Below, in pieces: positions 8,707 through 19,695 of a DNA stretch of 64,000 nt. Where the stretch lies: NCBI RefSeq assembly GCF_937127095.1, contig NZ_CAKZLP010000041.1, forward strand, positions 1-64,000, in the 5' to 3' direction. Source of the DNA: an uncultured Amphritea sp. Lineage in GTDB: Bacteria; Pseudomonadota; Gammaproteobacteria; Pseudomonadales; Balneatricaceae. Below the pieces are notes generated by a model. That model saw only the letters and a program-made list of their open reading frames with translations, was not told where the DNA came from and did not search any database. Positions within the stretch are counted from its first letter, which is position 1, and each line of letters begins with the position of its first letter. Position numbers and translations under genes: made by a program.

Positions 8707-9660
8707 TTAAACGCTCATATTGTATAGCAGAGCGAGATAACCTGCATAGGCTACCAGGAGTAATCCGCCTTCGAATCTTGAGATCTTCGGTGGCCGCTGA
8801 TACAGCGCCAGTGCAGTGAGTAACAGCGTCAGACCCAGGGTTGCACCGTAATCACGCCAAAAGACCACTGGTACCAGGTCAATCGGTGCCAGCAGGCCAG
8901 GCACCGCCATAACGGCGGCAATGTTGAAGATGTTTGAGCCGACGACATTTCCCAGCGCAATATCGGTATGGCCTTTCAGGGCACTGACAACCGATGCAGC
9001 GAGTTCCGGCAGGCTGGTGCCAATGGCAACGATTGTCAGGCCGATGACCAGATCGCTTACACCGAGGGTGAGGGCCACCTCAGTTGCACCCCAGACGAGT
9101 AGTCGTGAACTGGCCGCGAGCAGCACCAATCCGGTAATTAGCCAGAAAATAGCCCGGCCAATCGGCAGCTCAGGCAGTTCGTCCTCTTCATCGTGGATCT
9201 CATCTCCTTCAGAGTTGCGCTGGAACCGGGTAAACAGGAACAGACAGCCGGCCAGGGACAGGCAGAGGATGATCGCGTCAACCCGGCCGAGATAAAGGTC
9301 GTAAAGTACGCCGCCCGCCAGCAGGGTGATTGCCAGCAGTAGAGGAATCTCTTGTTTGAGCACTTTGGAGCGTACCGGAAGTGGCGCAATCAGAGCAGTT
9401 ATGCCTAAGACCAGGCCAATATTGGCGATGTTAGACCCCAGTGCGTTACCGACAGCAAGGTCGCCTGCACCGGTGGTGGCCGCCATGATTGAGACCAGAA
9501 TCTCCGGCGCGGATGTGCCAAAAGAGACCACGGTCAGCCCGATCAGCATAGGAGACATGCCAAAGTTTTTAGCGGTTCCTGCGGCACCGGCGACGAACCG
9601 GTCGGCACTCCAGACAAGAATGATGAAACCTAATAACAGTGCGATAATGGGGTATAACAT
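8707..9660 (-). CDS. YrbG-like sodium/calcium exchanger family protein
   Basis: A 317-residue integral membrane protein with two inverted Na_Ca_ex repeats. Each has its alpha motif: GTSAPEILVS in the first half and GTSLPELAAS in the second, containing the ion-binding Glu residues. About ten transmembrane helices are predicted by eye, with an acidic cytoplasmic loop (EGDEIHDEEDELPE) between the halves. E. coli YrbG sits in the same place beside kdsD and mlaF. The transported ion (Ca2+ or other) is not established by the sequence. Confidence 0.9.
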   Translation of the reverse strand: MLYPIIALLLGFIILVWSADRFVAGAAGTAKNFGMSPMLIGLTVVSFGTSAPEILVSIMAATTGAGDLAVGNALGSNIANIGLVLGITALIAPLPVRSKVLKQEIPLLLAITLLAGGVLYDLYLGRVDAIILCLSLAGCLFLFTRFQRNSEGDEIHDEEDELPELPIGRAIFWLITGLVLLAASSRLLVWGATEVALTLGVSDLVIGLTIVAIGTSLPELAASVVSALKGHTDIALGNVVGSNIFNIAAVMAVPGLLAPIDLVPVVFWRDYGATLGLTLLLTALALYQRPPKISRFEGGLLLVAYAGYLALLYNMSV

Positions 9661-9919
9661 TGGGTTGTTTGTTCAGCTCTGGTTAAAACGGAGGCCTATT
9701 TAATGAATAATCTGATACATGTGCAAGAGGTAGCTGCACCTGTCGCTGATTTTATTCAAGTTTAAGAGCAAGAGTGGTATAGTCTGCACGCATTTTTTAT
9801 AGGAATACGGCGGTTCTGAGCCGGTTATCGCTTGCTTAGCCGTTTCAGGTTCGCCTCGTTGTCGTTAACGCAGTATTAACCTGAAACCCTTTACCGTTTT
9901 GGATTGAGTCATCGTTACT

Positions 9920-10729
9920 ATGGATTTTTTTGACGATATCATCATTGATATTAAACAACTTACCTTCAGCAGGGGTGAACGATATATCTGTAAAAATATA
10001 GATATACGTATACCCCGAGGTAAAGTGACGGCGATCATGGGGCCCAGCGGTACCGGTAAAACGACACTGTTGAAACTGATTGGCGGTCAACTTAAACCGG
10101 ATTCCGGTTCTATCTTCCTCGATGGTGACGATATACCCCGTCTGGGGCGTTCTGATCTGTTCGATGTGCGTGAAAAAATGGGCATGTTGTTTCAGAGCGG
10201 CGCACTGTTTACCGATATGACTGTGTTTGAAAATGTGGCTTTTCCGTTGCGGGTGCATACTAAACTACCGCAGGATATGGTTCGCGATATCGTCTTGATG
10301 AAACTGCATGCTGTAGGCCTGCGTGGTGCAGCTGAACTGATGCCCAGTGAGCTTTCCGGTGGAATGGGGCGCCGTGTGGCGCTGGCCAGGGCGATTGTGC
10401 TGGACCCGGCACTGGTGATGTATGATGAGCCCTTTACGGGACAGGATCCGATTGCGATGGGGGTGCTGGTTAACCTGATCAAGAAACTTAATCAGGCTCT
10501 GGGGCACAGCAGTATTATCGTCTCCCACGATATTAAAGAGACCCTGAGCATCGCGGACTATATTTATATTCTTGCGGATGCCAGTGTGATTGCGCACGGC
10601 ACGCCAGAACAATTGAAACGGAATGATTCTGAGCAGGTCCGGCAATTTATGCAGGGCTTGCCGGACGGCCCGGTGCCGTTCCATTTTCCGGCCGCCGATT
10701 ATGAAACTGAATTGATGGAGGGATGTTGA
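9920..10729 (+). CDS. mlaF: MlaF, ATPase of phospholipid transport
   Basis: A 269-residue ABC ATPase: Walker [10 protein letters not shown] (about 40), signature [14 protein letters not shown], Walker [12 protein letters not shown] and the H-loop VSHDIKE. With MlaE, MlaD and MlaB it forms the inner-membrane complex that moves phospholipids between MlaC and the inner membrane to keep outer-membrane asymmetry. It begins a plus-strand operon divergent from the exchanger gene. The SGGMGRR signature is typical of MlaF/Ttg2A. Confidence 0.95.
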   Translation: MDFFDDIIIDIKQLTFSRGERYICKNIDIRIPRGKVTAIMGPSGTGKTTLLKLIGGQLKPDSGSIFLDGDDIPRLGRSDLFDVREKMGMLFQSGALFTDMTVFENVAFPLRVHTKLPQDMVRDIVLMKLHAVGLRGAAELMPSELSGGMGRRVALARAIVLDPALVMYDEPFTGQDPIAMGVLVNLIKKLNQALGHSSIIVSHDIKETLSIADYIYILADASVIAHGTPEQLKRNDSEQVRQFMQGLPDGPVPFHFPAADYETELMEGC

Positions 10730-11520
10730 TGCAAGCAGTAGCTGATAATTTAATCCTTCTCGGTCGTTTTGTGCTCGAAAGAATTGCAGCGATTGGCCGT
10801 TCAGGCATGATTCTGATGCATGCAGTAATTGCCAGACCTGACCCGGCGACCTCTTTTCCTTTGTTGGTGCGCCAGCTTTACTCGGTGGGCGTACTGTCAA
10901 TGATAATTATCGTTGTCTCCGGCCTGTTTATTGGTATGGTGCTGGCGCTGCAGGGCTATACCATTTTAGTGGATTACGGTACTGAACAGGCGGTCGGGCA
11001 GATGGTTGCGCTCAGTCTGGTGCGCGAACTGGCGCCTGTGGTTACCGCGCTGCTGTTTGCCGGTCGGGCGGGATCTGCGCTGACCGCTGAGATTGGTCTG
11101 ATGAAGACCACTGAGCAGCTTTCCAGTATGGAGATGATCGGTGTTGATCCGCTGCGGCGTATTATTGCACCGCGCTTCTGGGCCGGACTGATCAGTTTGC
11201 CGATTCTGACCATGATCTTCAGTGCCGTGGGTATCTGGGGCGGATTGTTGGTGGGCGTTGAATGGCTGGGGATCTATGAGGGGTCTTTCTGGTCAAATAT
11301 GCAAAACTCAGTCGATTTTTTTGATGACATAGGCAACGGGCTGATTAAGTCCCTGGTGTTTGGTCTGGTGGTGACCTGGGTCGCTGTGTTTCAGGGGTAT
11401 GATTCGGTGCCGACTTCAGAGGGTATCAGTCAGGCGACCACAAAAACGGTGGTCTACTCATCCCTTGCAATCCTGGGGCTGGACTTTATTTTGACCGCTT
11501 TGATGTTTGGAGATCTTTAA
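10729..11520 (+). CDS. mlaE: MlaE, phospholipid transport permease
   Basis: About 263 residues with the MlaE/YrbE permease domain: an interfacial N-terminal helix and about five membrane helices, with the conserved stretch [19 protein letters not shown] and the following SALTAEIG. I chose ATG 10729, overlapping the mlaF stop as TGATG with GGAGGG seven bases upstream, over the ATG at 10723, which has no room for a ribosome-binding site. Two MlaE subunits bind the MlaD hexamer and MlaF. Confidence 0.94.
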   Translation: MQAVADNLILLGRFVLERIAAIGRSGMILMHAVIARPDPATSFPLLVRQLYSVGVLSMIIIVVSGLFIGMVLALQGYTILVDYGTEQAVGQMVALSLVRELAPVVTALLFAGRAGSALTAEIGLMKTTEQLSSMEMIGVDPLRRIIAPRFWAGLISLPILTMIFSAVGIWGGLLVGVEWLGIYEGSFWSNMQNSVDFFDDIGNGLIKSLVFGLVVTWVAVFQGYDSVPTSEGISQATTKTVVYSSLAILGLDFILTALMFGDL

Positions 11521-11523
11521 TAC

Positions 11524-11985
11524 ATGCGTAACCGTGGAGTTGAGTTAGGCGTCGGTATTTTTATGTTGGTAGGGGCTCTCGCACTTGCCATGCTGGCGAT
11601 AAATGTGAGCGGCCTGAGTCTGTCTAATCAGCAGGGTACATATAAAATATATGCCCGGTTTGAAAATGTTGGGGGGCTCACCGCTCGCTCAAAAGTGACT
11701 ATGTCTGGTGTAACTATCGGCAATGTTAGCAGTATCACCATCGATCGTAAAAAACTGATGGCGCTGGTGGAGATGGAGATTAACGCGGATGTGAACTATC
11801 TGACATCTGATAGCTCCGCGTCCATTCTTACTGCGGGTTTGCTGGGTGAGAAGTATATCGGTGTTACCAGTGGCGCTGCCGATGATGAGATATTGAAAGA
11901 GGGTGACTTTATTGAAGATACCCAGTCCTCTCTGGTGCTGGAAGAGTTGATTGGTAAGTTTCTTTTCAATCAGGCCTCTGAATAA
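11524..11985 (+). CDS. mlaD: MlaD, MCE-domain phospholipid transport protein
   Basis: A 153-residue protein with one N-terminal membrane helix (about residues 6-28) and a single MCE domain (about 38-118, with VGGLTARSKVTMSGV and the LTAGLLGEKYIGV segment). It is the short Pseudomonas-like form. Six copies make a periplasmic ring that channels lipid between MlaE and MlaC. It begins three bases after the mlaE stop. Confidence 0.94.
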   Translation: MRNRGVELGVGIFMLVGALALAMLAINVSGLSLSNQQGTYKIYARFENVGGLTARSKVTMSGVTIGNVSSITIDRKKLMALVEMEINADVNYLTSDSSASILTAGLLGEKYIGVTSGAADDEILKEGDFIEDTQSSLVLEELIGKFLFNQASE

Positions 11986-12026
11986 AATTTGTAAGATCGC
12001 GTTGTATCGGTATGGGAGTTGTAAAT

Positions 12027-12656
12027 ATGAGAATTTTGAATCGTTGGATGGTATTGCTGACGCTGGTTTTGGTGTCTGTAACTGCGCAGGCTTCATGGGA
12101 TGAAGCGCGTGCTTCAGTCGAGCATGCTTCAGCTGAAATGATGAAGGTGCTTGAAAATGAAGCCCTGAAAGCTCCGGAACAGAGTGAGCAACTGATCGCT
12201 GAGATTGAAGCCATTCTTAATCCGGTAGTGGATTTTGAGTATGTTTCCAAACGGGTTATGGGTAAATTTTATAACCGGGTGGACGAAAAGCAGCAGCAGA
12301 TTTTCGCGGTTGTTTTTAAAGATACCATGGTGCGGACTTATGCGAAGTCGCTGACCGGTTTTGATATCGTCAGATATGAAGTGGCTCCGGAAGGTCCGCC
12401 AAGTCCTGAAGCGGATAAGCAGGTGGTCAGTGTCAATGTATACTCCGCCAAAGGTGATGGTTATACGCTGGTGTACTACATGCTGAAGCAGGATAGCGGC
12501 TGGAAGCTGGTGAATGTGCTGGTGGACGGGATTAACCTGCGACTCAACTTCAAAAATCAGTTTTCTGATATGGTCTCGCGTACCAATGGGAATGTTGAAC
12601 AGGTCATTACTGACTGGAAAGCGGCTGTCGCCAGCAACGGTAGCAAGGATAGTTGA
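12027..12656 (+). CDS. mlaC: MlaC, periplasmic phospholipid-binding shuttle
   Basis: About 209 residues with a signal peptide (MRILNRWMVLLTLVLVSV, cleavage after TAQA) and a Tol-Tol-Ttg2/MlaC domain. The conserved VDFEYVSKRVMGKFY and YTLVYYMLKQDSGWK segments line the lipid pocket in known structures. It carries phospholipid between the outer-membrane MlaA complex and MlaFEDB. The ATG at 12027 has GGGAG eight bases upstream and begins directly with the signal peptide. The upstream ATG at 12012 has none. Confidence 0.93.
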   Translation: MRILNRWMVLLTLVLVSVTAQASWDEARASVEHASAEMMKVLENEALKAPEQSEQLIAEIEAILNPVVDFEYVSKRVMGKFYNRVDEKQQQIFAVVFKDTMVRTYAKSLTGFDIVRYEVAPEGPPSPEADKQVVSVNVYSAKGDGYTLVYYMLKQDSGWKLVNVLVDGINLRLNFKNQFSDMVSRTNGNVEQVITDWKAAVASNGSKDS

Positions 12657-12952
12657 TGACATCTCAGGTTGAGGTTAGCGGGGATGTTATTCTGCTGAAG
12701 GGCGACCTGCTGTTCAGCACGATAATGTCGGTACGCGAAGCGCTTGCAAAAGCGGTTGCCCAGACTGATAAGGGCTGTGTCATCGATTTTGCCGGGGTTG
12801 GCCGGGTGGATAGCTCTGCTGTGTCACTCTGGCTCTGCCTGGAACGTAAAACCCGGGCGCGTCAACTCACGCTGAAGGCGGTTAATATTCCGGCGGAGTT
12901 GAGCTCAATCGTCAGTCTGGTCGGGCTTGAACATACAGGTCTGAATCCCTGA
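12656..12952 (+). CDS. mlaB: MlaB, STAS-domain subunit
   Basis: A 98-residue STAS domain. The motif FAGVGRVDSSAVSLWL contains the conserved Asp-Ser-Ser region, which in MlaB lacks the anti-anti-sigma role and instead stabilises MlaF. It overlaps the mlaC stop as TGATG. A TTG three bases earlier is a less likely start. Last gene of the mla operon. Confidence 0.9.
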   Translation: MTSQVEVSGDVILLKGDLLFSTIMSVREALAKAVAQTDKGCVIDFAGVGRVDSSAVSLWLCLERKTRARQLTLKAVNIPAELSSIVSLVGLEHTGLNP

Positions 12953-12977
12953 GGCAACGCTAGACGACGCATCAGGG

Positions 12978-13012
12978 AACGATGGCTGCTTGGCCGCAGT
13001 CATCGCCTTTTG
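12978..13012 (+). terminator. Possible intrinsic terminator after mlaB
   Basis: A near-perfect 10-base stem (CGATGGCTGC pairing with GCAGTCATCG, one G-T wobble) closes a short loop and is followed by CCTTTT. The T-run is short, so termination may be partial before ibaG. Confidence 0.45.
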
Positions 13013-13072
13013 TTACATTTTCCGCTATTATACGCGGCCTATTATTTTCCCCAATTCTCATTGGTATCACGT

Positions 13073-14597
<1,525 letters not shown>

Positions 14598-14602
14598 AAG
14601 GG

Positions 14603-14713
14603 TTAACGGGAACTTTGGTTGACAGGAACTTTTGTTAACATGAGCTCTGTTTACAAGAACTCGGTTTAACAAAAGCTCAGCTTAACAAGAACTTAGTTTA
14701 ACAAGAACTTAGC
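14603..14713 (+). repeat. Seven tandem copies of a ~16-base repeat between murA and hisG
   Basis: Seven head-to-tail units of 15-16 bases begin at 14603, 14619, 14635, 14651, 14666, 14682 and 14698. The consensus is TTAACAAGAACTTAGT, and drift increases towards murA; a partial eighth unit follows. The core ACAAGARCTY also occurs, in reverse complement, in the 18.9 kb array. The units lie in an untranslated gap and are not long enough or unique enough to be CRISPR. Confidence 0.9.
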
Positions 14714-14772
14714 ATTACCAGGATAGGCTGTGTGTCTGTACTGAATATTCAAGTGGTAACGAAACAGCAAAT

Positions 14773-15423
14773 ATGAAACAGAACCTGACCATTGCGCTAT
14801 CCAAAGGGCGTATTCTGAAAGATACGCTGCCCCTGTTAGAGGCGGCTAACATCATTCCGGCTGAAGATATTTTTAGCAGCCGCAAGCTGATTTTCGATAC
14901 CAACCATGACAACATCAAACTGGTGGTTATCCGCGCTACCGATGTGCCTACCTATGTTGAACATGGTGGCGCTGACATGGGTGTGGCGGGTAAAGATGTG
15001 TTGCTGGAGTACGGCGCTAAAGGGCTGTATGAGCCTCTGGATCTTGATATAGCCAAGTGCAAGCTGATGGTTGCCGGCATGAAAGACGCCGGAGAAGTTG
15101 AAGGGCGGATGAAAGTGGCGACCAAATTCGTCAATATCACCAAAGAGTTTTTTGCCCGTCAGGGACGTCAGGTTGATATCATCAAGCTCTATGGCGCGAT
15201 GGAACTGGCGCCGATCATGGGGCTTGCTGACCGCATTGTTGATATCGTTGATACCGGTAATACCCTGCGCGCCAATGGCTTAGTGCCGATGGAAGATATC
15301 TGCTATGTCAGTTCACGGCTGGTTGTCGGTAAGGCCGCTTTAAAGATGAAGCACCGCCAGATACAACCGATTATTGAGCAATTGGCCGCTGCCGTTGAAG
15401 CACGTAAAGAAAGGTCGGAATAA
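14773..15423 (+). CDS. hisG: HisG, ATP phosphoribosyltransferase (short form)
   Basis: A 216-residue periplasmic-binding-like catalytic subunit: [24 protein letters not shown] and the PRPP-binding [16 protein letters not shown]. It joins ATP and PRPP to open histidine synthesis. The size is that of the short HisG-S form, which lacks the C-terminal allosteric domain and in known cases needs HisZ. No hisZ is in this window. It is directly followed by hisD. Confidence 0.95.
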   Translation: MKQNLTIALSKGRILKDTLPLLEAANIIPAEDIFSSRKLIFDTNHDNIKLVVIRATDVPTYVEHGGADMGVAGKDVLLEYGAKGLYEPLDLDIAKCKLMVAGMKDAGEVEGRMKVATKFVNITKEFFARQGRQVDIIKLYGAMELAPIMGLADRIVDIVDTGNTLRANGLVPMEDICYVSSRLVVGKAALKMKHRQIQPIIEQLAAAVEARKERSE

Positions 15424-15424
15424 C

Positions 15425-16732
15425 ATGTCCAAACCAGAGATATTAAGGTTAGACAGCCAGCAGGCTGATTTCAGCGAACAGCTGGACAGATTGCTGGCGT
15501 GGGAGTCGGTATCTAATAAAGAGATAAACCGAACTGTCGAAGATATTCTTGAGCGGGTTAAAGCCGAGGGCGACAGTGCAGTGGTTGAGTTTACCAACCG
15601 CTTTGACCGTCTCAGCGTCAGCTCTATGGCTGAGCTGGAATTCTCTCAGGACGATCTGCAGCGGGCGTTGGATAACCTGCCAGAGGATCAGCATAAAGCC
15701 CTGACTATCGCCGCTCATCGGGTGCGTGATTATCATGAGCGTCAGAAAGGTGAGTCCTGGCAGTATCAGGAAGCCGATGGCACTTTGCTGGGACAGAAAG
15801 TTACACCTATGGATAAAGCCGGTCTTTATGTGCCCGGTGGTAAAGCGTCTTACCCCTCTTCGGTGCTGATGAATGCGATTCCGGCACACGTAGCGGGTGT
15901 TGAAGAGCTGATTATGGTGGTGCCAACGCCGGATGGTGAAGTCAACCAACTGGTGCTGGCGGCGGCAGCCCTTGCCGGTGTCAGCCGGGCATTTGCCATC
16001 GGTGGAGCACAGGCGATTGCGGCACTGGCATATGGTACTGAGACTATCCCTAAAGTGGATAAGATCGTTGGCCCGGGTAATATCTTTGTTGCCACCGCTA
16101 AACGTGCGGTATATGGCACTGTCGGTATTGATATGATCGCCGGCCCCTCCGAGATTCTGGTTATCTGCGATGGTCATACCGATCCTGACTGGATCGCTAT
16201 GGACCTGTTCTCTCAGGCGGAACACGATGAAGATGCTCAGCCGATTCTGGTCAGCCCGGATGCTGACTTCCTTGACCGGGTGAGCGCCAGTATCGATAAA
16301 CTGTTACCAACCATGGAGCGGCAAACGATTATCAGCCGCTCACTGGCGGATCGTGCTGCACTGATTAAAGTGGCTGACCTGGAGGAAGCTGCCCGGGTGA
16401 GTAACCGCGTTGCGCCGGAGCACCTGGAACTCTCGATAGAAGATCCTCAGGCGCTGTTACCGCTGATTAAACATGCCGGGGCTATCTTCATGGGACGCTA
16501 CACTGCTGAAGCTCTGGGGGACTACTGTGCCGGGCCGAATCACGTGTTACCGACTTCAGGAACCGCGCGTTTTTCCTCTCCACTGGGTGTCTATGACTTT
16601 CAGAAACGTTCTTCACTGATCATGTTCTCTGAAGACGGCGCATCGGAGATGGGCCGGGTTGCTTCGGTATTGGCCCGGGGAGAAAGTCTTACGGCGCATG
16701 CCCGTTCAGCGGAATACCGGATAAAAAAGTAA
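15425..16732 (+). CDS. hisD: HisD, histidinol dehydrogenase
   Basis: A 435-residue zinc- and NAD-dependent enzyme catalysing the last two steps of histidine synthesis. Motifs: [37 protein letters not shown] (active-site Glu-His and a metal ligand) and [23 protein letters not shown] 15425 starts one base after the hisG stop. The open frame continues upstream into hisG, but those residues are not part of the family. Confidence 0.97.
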   Translation: MSKPEILRLDSQQADFSEQLDRLLAWESVSNKEINRTVEDILERVKAEGDSAVVEFTNRFDRLSVSSMAELEFSQDDLQRALDNLPEDQHKALTIAAHRVRDYHERQKGESWQYQEADGTLLGQKVTPMDKAGLYVPGGKASYPSSVLMNAIPAHVAGVEELIMVVPTPDGEVNQLVLAAAALAGVSRAFAIGGAQAIAALAYGTETIPKVDKIVGPGNIFVATAKRAVYGTVGIDMIAGPSEILVICDGHTDPDWIAMDLFSQAEHDEDAQPILVSPDADFLDRVSASIDKLLPTMERQTIISRSLADRAALIKVADLEEAARVSNRVAPEHLELSIEDPQALLPLIKHAGAIFMGRYTAEALGDYCAGPNHVLPTSGTARFSSPLGVYDFQKRSSLIMFSEDGASEMGRVASVLARGESLTAHARSAEYRIKK

Positions 16733-16765
16733 CGTCAGCGGTTGCTGTGTAAGCAAAGAGCGTTA

Positions 16766-16793
16766 TAAAAAAGCCCTGATCGGGCTTTTTTTT
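16766..16793. terminator. Bidirectional terminator between hisD and the protease gene
   Basis: AAAAAGCCC and GGGCTTTTT pair around TGATC, with T-runs on both strands. It separates the convergent hisD and degS/algW-like genes. Confidence 0.88.
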
Positions 16794-16827
16794 ATTGCAC
16801 CCTGTCGCGGTGTTTGATTAAAGCGTT

Positions 16828-18021
16828 TTATTTAGCCGTTTCATCGATTGCAGGGCTTTCGTTAGTAGCGGGGCTTTCACTGACTGCTTCATCAACTGCC
16901 GGACGCTCCGCGACGGTAATTTCAAGCTCCAGTGCTTCGCCGTTGCGCCATACTTTCAGTGGCAGAACAGTGCCAGGGGGCATCCGGGCGACGCTGTACA
17001 TTGAGTTGTAGCTGTTGATGATCTTCTTGCCGCCGATCTCCAGCAGAATGTCGCCGGGCAGCAGGCCGCCTTTGTGCGCCGGGCCATCCCGGAAAATACC
17101 GGCAATGATTAATCCTTTGGTATCTTTCAGTCCGAAAGACTCGGCCAGCTGTGGGGTAATTTCCTGAGCTTCAACACCCACCCAGCCGCGCACCACCCGG
17201 CCATGTTCAATCAGATCCTGCATGACCTGTTTTGCCTGGTCTGAAGGGATGGCGAAGCCGATTCCCTGAGAACCACCGGAACGGCTGAATATCGCAGTAT
17301 TGATGCCGATCAGATTGCCTTCTGCATTGATCAGAGCGCCGCCGGAGTTGCCGGGATTGATCGCGGCATCGGTTTGGATGAAATCTTCATAGGTATTCAG
17401 GCCCAGCTGGTTACGGCCAGTGGCACTGATAATACCCATGGTCACGGTCTGGCCGACGCCGAACGGATTACCGATTGCCAGGGCAACGTCCCCGACACGC
17501 AGATTAGCCGATGAGCTGACGGTGATGCTGGGCAGGTCAGGGAGATCGATTTTAAGGACGGCCAGATCGGTATCAGGGTCGTTACCCACCACTTTGGCGG
17601 TAGCTTCCCGGCCGTCTTTCAGTGCCACTACAATGCTGTCTGCACCTGAAATAACATGATTGTTGGTCGCTATATAGCCTTCTTTGCTGAGAATTACTCC
17701 GGAGCCCAGGCTCGATTGAATCCGTTCTTTGTTACTGTTTTTGTTGTAGTGCTTTTGAATGTTGGGGTCGTTATACAGCGGTGGGTTATTGTTGGGGATA
17801 ACGGTACGGGTATAGATGTTTACTACACTTGAGGCCGCATGTTCGACCGCATCAGCATAAGAATATGGCCCGCGTCGATCAGCAGGGGGGGAGCCTGCCT
17901 CATGGATCTGAACGGTATTTGCCTGCTGGGTAAACATATCCGGCAGGTAGATTAGCAGCGCAACCGCGGCGAGAATCCCGGATAGAATGGGCCAGACGAG
18001 AAAAGCCAAGCGTTGAATCAA
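16828..18021 (-). CDS. AlgW/DegS-like periplasmic trypsin-type protease with PDZ domain
   Basis: A 397-residue protein. One N-terminal membrane anchor (about residues 8-27), a trypsin-like domain with His (TNNHVIS), Asp (TDLAVLK) and Ser (GNSGGAL), then one PDZ domain (about 270-360). In E. coli DegS and Pseudomonas AlgW this protease senses misfolded outer-membrane porins through PDZ and cuts the anti-sigma factor RseA/MucA. The place after hisD matches algW. After the PDZ there is an extra tail of about 28 residues in which an ESPA-type element recurs (VSESPAT, NESPAID), rich in Glu, Pro and Ala. Typical DegS ends near 355 residues. Confidence 0.9.
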   Translation of the reverse strand: MIQRLAFLVWPILSGILAAVALLIYLPDMFTQQANTVQIHEAGSPPADRRGPYSYADAVEHAASSVVNIYTRTVIPNNNPPLYNDPNIQKHYNKNSNKERIQSSLGSGVILSKEGYIATNNHVISGADSIVVALKDGREATAKVVGNDPDTDLAVLKIDLPDLPSITVSSSANLRVGDVALAIGNPFGVGQTVTMGIISATGRNQLGLNTYEDFIQTDAAINPGNSGGALINAEGNLIGINTAIFSRSGGSQGIGFAIPSDQAKQVMQDLIEHGRVVRGWVGVEAQEITPQLAESFGLKDTKGLIIAGIFRDGPAHKGGLLPGDILLEIGGKKIINSYNSMYSVARMPPGTVLPLKVWRNGEALELEITVAERPAVDEAVSESPATNESPAIDETAK

Positions 18022-18113
18022 TTAATGACGCCTTATAAACAGTGGTAAAGTTAATCAGCTGTTTTAGAATTATACGGATAAAAAACTGTATTTGGGAATA
18101 TAAAGAAAAGATT

Positions 18114-18875
18114 ATGGCTGTATCACTGAAACAATTGGTTAATTACTGCGATTCTCTGCTAACGCCTGAAAAGTATAGAGATTATTGTCCCAACGGCTTG
18201 CAGGTTGAAGGAAGTAGAGAGGTGCGCCGTATCATTTCCGGGGTCACCGCTAGTCAGGCGCTGCTTGACCGCGCCGTAGAATTGGGTGCAGATCTTGTTC
18301 TGGTGCATCATGGCTATTTCTGGAAGGGCGAGCCTGAAGTGGTCACCGGCATGAAAAAGCGCCGCCTGCAAACCCTGCTGACCCATGATATCAGCCTGTT
18401 GGCGTATCACCTGCCATTGGATGGCCATCCGCAGCTGGGGAATAATGCCCGGTTGGCGGATAAGCTGGGATTGCAGATTACCGGAGGGCTTGAGCCGGAT
18501 AACCCCTTCAGTATCGGTCTGGTCGGACGTTTAGAGCGCCCGCTGAGTGCAACCGAATTCAGCCAGCAGATCGCCACCGCCTTGGGGCGCGAGGTACTGC
18601 ATATTGACGGTGGCCCTGATCAGATTGAAACCGTTGGCTGGTGCACCGGTGCCGCTCAGGGGTATATCGACAAGGCTGCAGCGCTGGGACTGGATGCGTT
18701 CATTTCGGGCGAGATCTCCGAACCTACGGTACATAGCGCCAGAGAACTGGGTATTCACTATTTTGCAGCGGGTCATCATGCGACCGAACGCTATGGTGTG
18801 CAGGCACTGGCAGAGAGGCTAGCGGAGCAGTTTGATCTGGAACACCAGTTTGTTGATATCAATAATCCGGTGTGA
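18114..18875 (+). CDS. Nif3-like dinuclear metal center protein (YbgI family)
   Basis: A 253-residue Nif3/DUF34 protein with metal ligands in LVHHGYFWKG, YHLPLDGHP and AGHHATERYG. The family forms hexameric rings with two metal ions per subunit; it is sometimes annotated GTP cyclohydrolase type 2, but the physiological role is not settled. ATG 18114 is chosen because the upstream codons (from 18042) have no family counterpart. It is divergent from the algW/degS-like gene, a common gammaproteobacterial arrangement. Confidence 0.92.
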   Translation: MAVSLKQLVNYCDSLLTPEKYRDYCPNGLQVEGSREVRRIISGVTASQALLDRAVELGADLVLVHHGYFWKGEPEVVTGMKKRRLQTLLTHDISLLAYHLPLDGHPQLGNNARLADKLGLQITGGLEPDNPFSIGLVGRLERPLSATEFSQQIATALGREVLHIDGGPDQIETVGWCTGAAQGYIDKAAALGLDAFISGEISEPTVHSARELGIHYFAAGHHATERYGVQALAERLAEQFDLEHQFVDINNPV

Positions 18876-18891
18876 TTATCAGTGCTCTTAT

Positions 18892-18943
18892 GTCGGACTT
18901 TTGTGAAGAGCTCTTGTGAGGAGCTCTTGTGAGGAGCTCTTGT
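18892..18943 (+). repeat. Four tandem copies of a 13-base repeat after the Nif3-like gene
   Basis: Units end at 18904, 18917, 18930 and 18943. The last two are identical (GAGGAGCTCTTGT), the second differs by one base and the first is degenerate. The reverse complement, ACAAGAGCTCCTC, shares its first ten bases with the murA-hisG repeat core (ACAAGARCTY). Confidence 0.88.
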
Positions 18944-18965
18944 AAAGAACGCAAAGCTATAGACG

Positions 18966-18994
18966 AAAAAAAACCGGCATCCGGCCGGTTTTTC
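18966..18994. terminator. Intrinsic terminator between Nif3-like gene and zapG
   Basis: AAACCGGC and GCCGGTTT pair around a five-base loop, with A and T runs on either side, so it can serve both convergent genes. Confidence 0.88.
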
Positions 18995-19035
18995 TAACGT
19001 TCGTTACACTCTGATCAGCTCAAATCTATCTGCTG

Positions 19036-19614
19036 TCAGGCTTTCTGCTTCTCTTCGCTGTCACGCAGGCTGTTGCCCGGGACATGATCCTTCAGCAACG
19101 TGGGAATCTCTTCATCTTCATCAGATTCAGGTTTTTTCTTCAGCCCGTATTTTTCAGACAGCGTGCCCTCCTCATCAGGCCCCTTGACGGCGTAATCCCG
19201 GGGAGGCTCAACGACCTCAGGCTCATCTGCAACAGGCGTAATCTGTTCCGTCACCGTAGGAATCTCTTCCTCTTCTGCCGCTTCATCTTTAACCGGTTCG
19301 GAGATTTTTGATTGAGTATTGCTGTTAAGCTGTGCAGGAGAGTGTTCACCCATGCACAGGGTTTCTGATCCCTGCGCCAGATGCTGGTGAACCTGTTTAT
19401 AGCTTTCTGTCAGGTTATTCACCAGTTCGGCGGTTTTTTCAAAATGGCCGTTGACCTTTTCTTTGTATTCACTCAGATCACGCTGGGCATCATTTAGCTG
19501 ATCAACCAGTTTCTTCTGGCTGGATGTATCGCCGGAACGGCCCATCAGGTAGCCGATTAACGCTCCTGCTATCAGAGTGACAATACCAATAATCCAGACG
19601 CTGTTCTCTTCCAC
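19036..19614 (-). CDS. zapG: ZapG/YhcB-like inner-membrane protein (DUF1043)
   Basis: A 192-residue protein with one N-terminal membrane helix (about residues 5-24; GIVTLIAGALIGYLMGRSGD), a coiled coil (about 30-75) and a long acidic, probably disordered C-terminus containing paired EIPT motifs. YhcB/ZapG links cell division, elongation and envelope synthesis in E. coli, where it is about 130 residues; the extra length here is all in the acidic tail. The call rests on the GxLMGR membrane-exit motif and the neighbourhood. Confidence 0.82.
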   Translation of the reverse strand: MEENSVWIIGIVTLIAGALIGYLMGRSGDTSSQKKLVDQLNDAQRDLSEYKEKVNGHFEKTAELVNNLTESYKQVHQHLAQGSETLCMGEHSPAQLNSNTQSKISEPVKDEAAEEEEIPTVTEQITPVADEPEVVEPPRDYAVKGPDEEGTLSEKYGLKKKPESDEDEEIPTLLKDHVPGNSLRDSEEKQKA

Positions 19615-19695
19615 GCTAACTCCTTAAATGCTCTGATTCAGAGCTGAAGAATACCGTAATTACCGGACAAAGCCTATGTTATTTTGGTGAGCGGT

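Noticed and set aside
14603..14713. Possible CRISPR array
   Set aside because: Units are 16 bases with no unique spacers, and no cas genes lie nearby.
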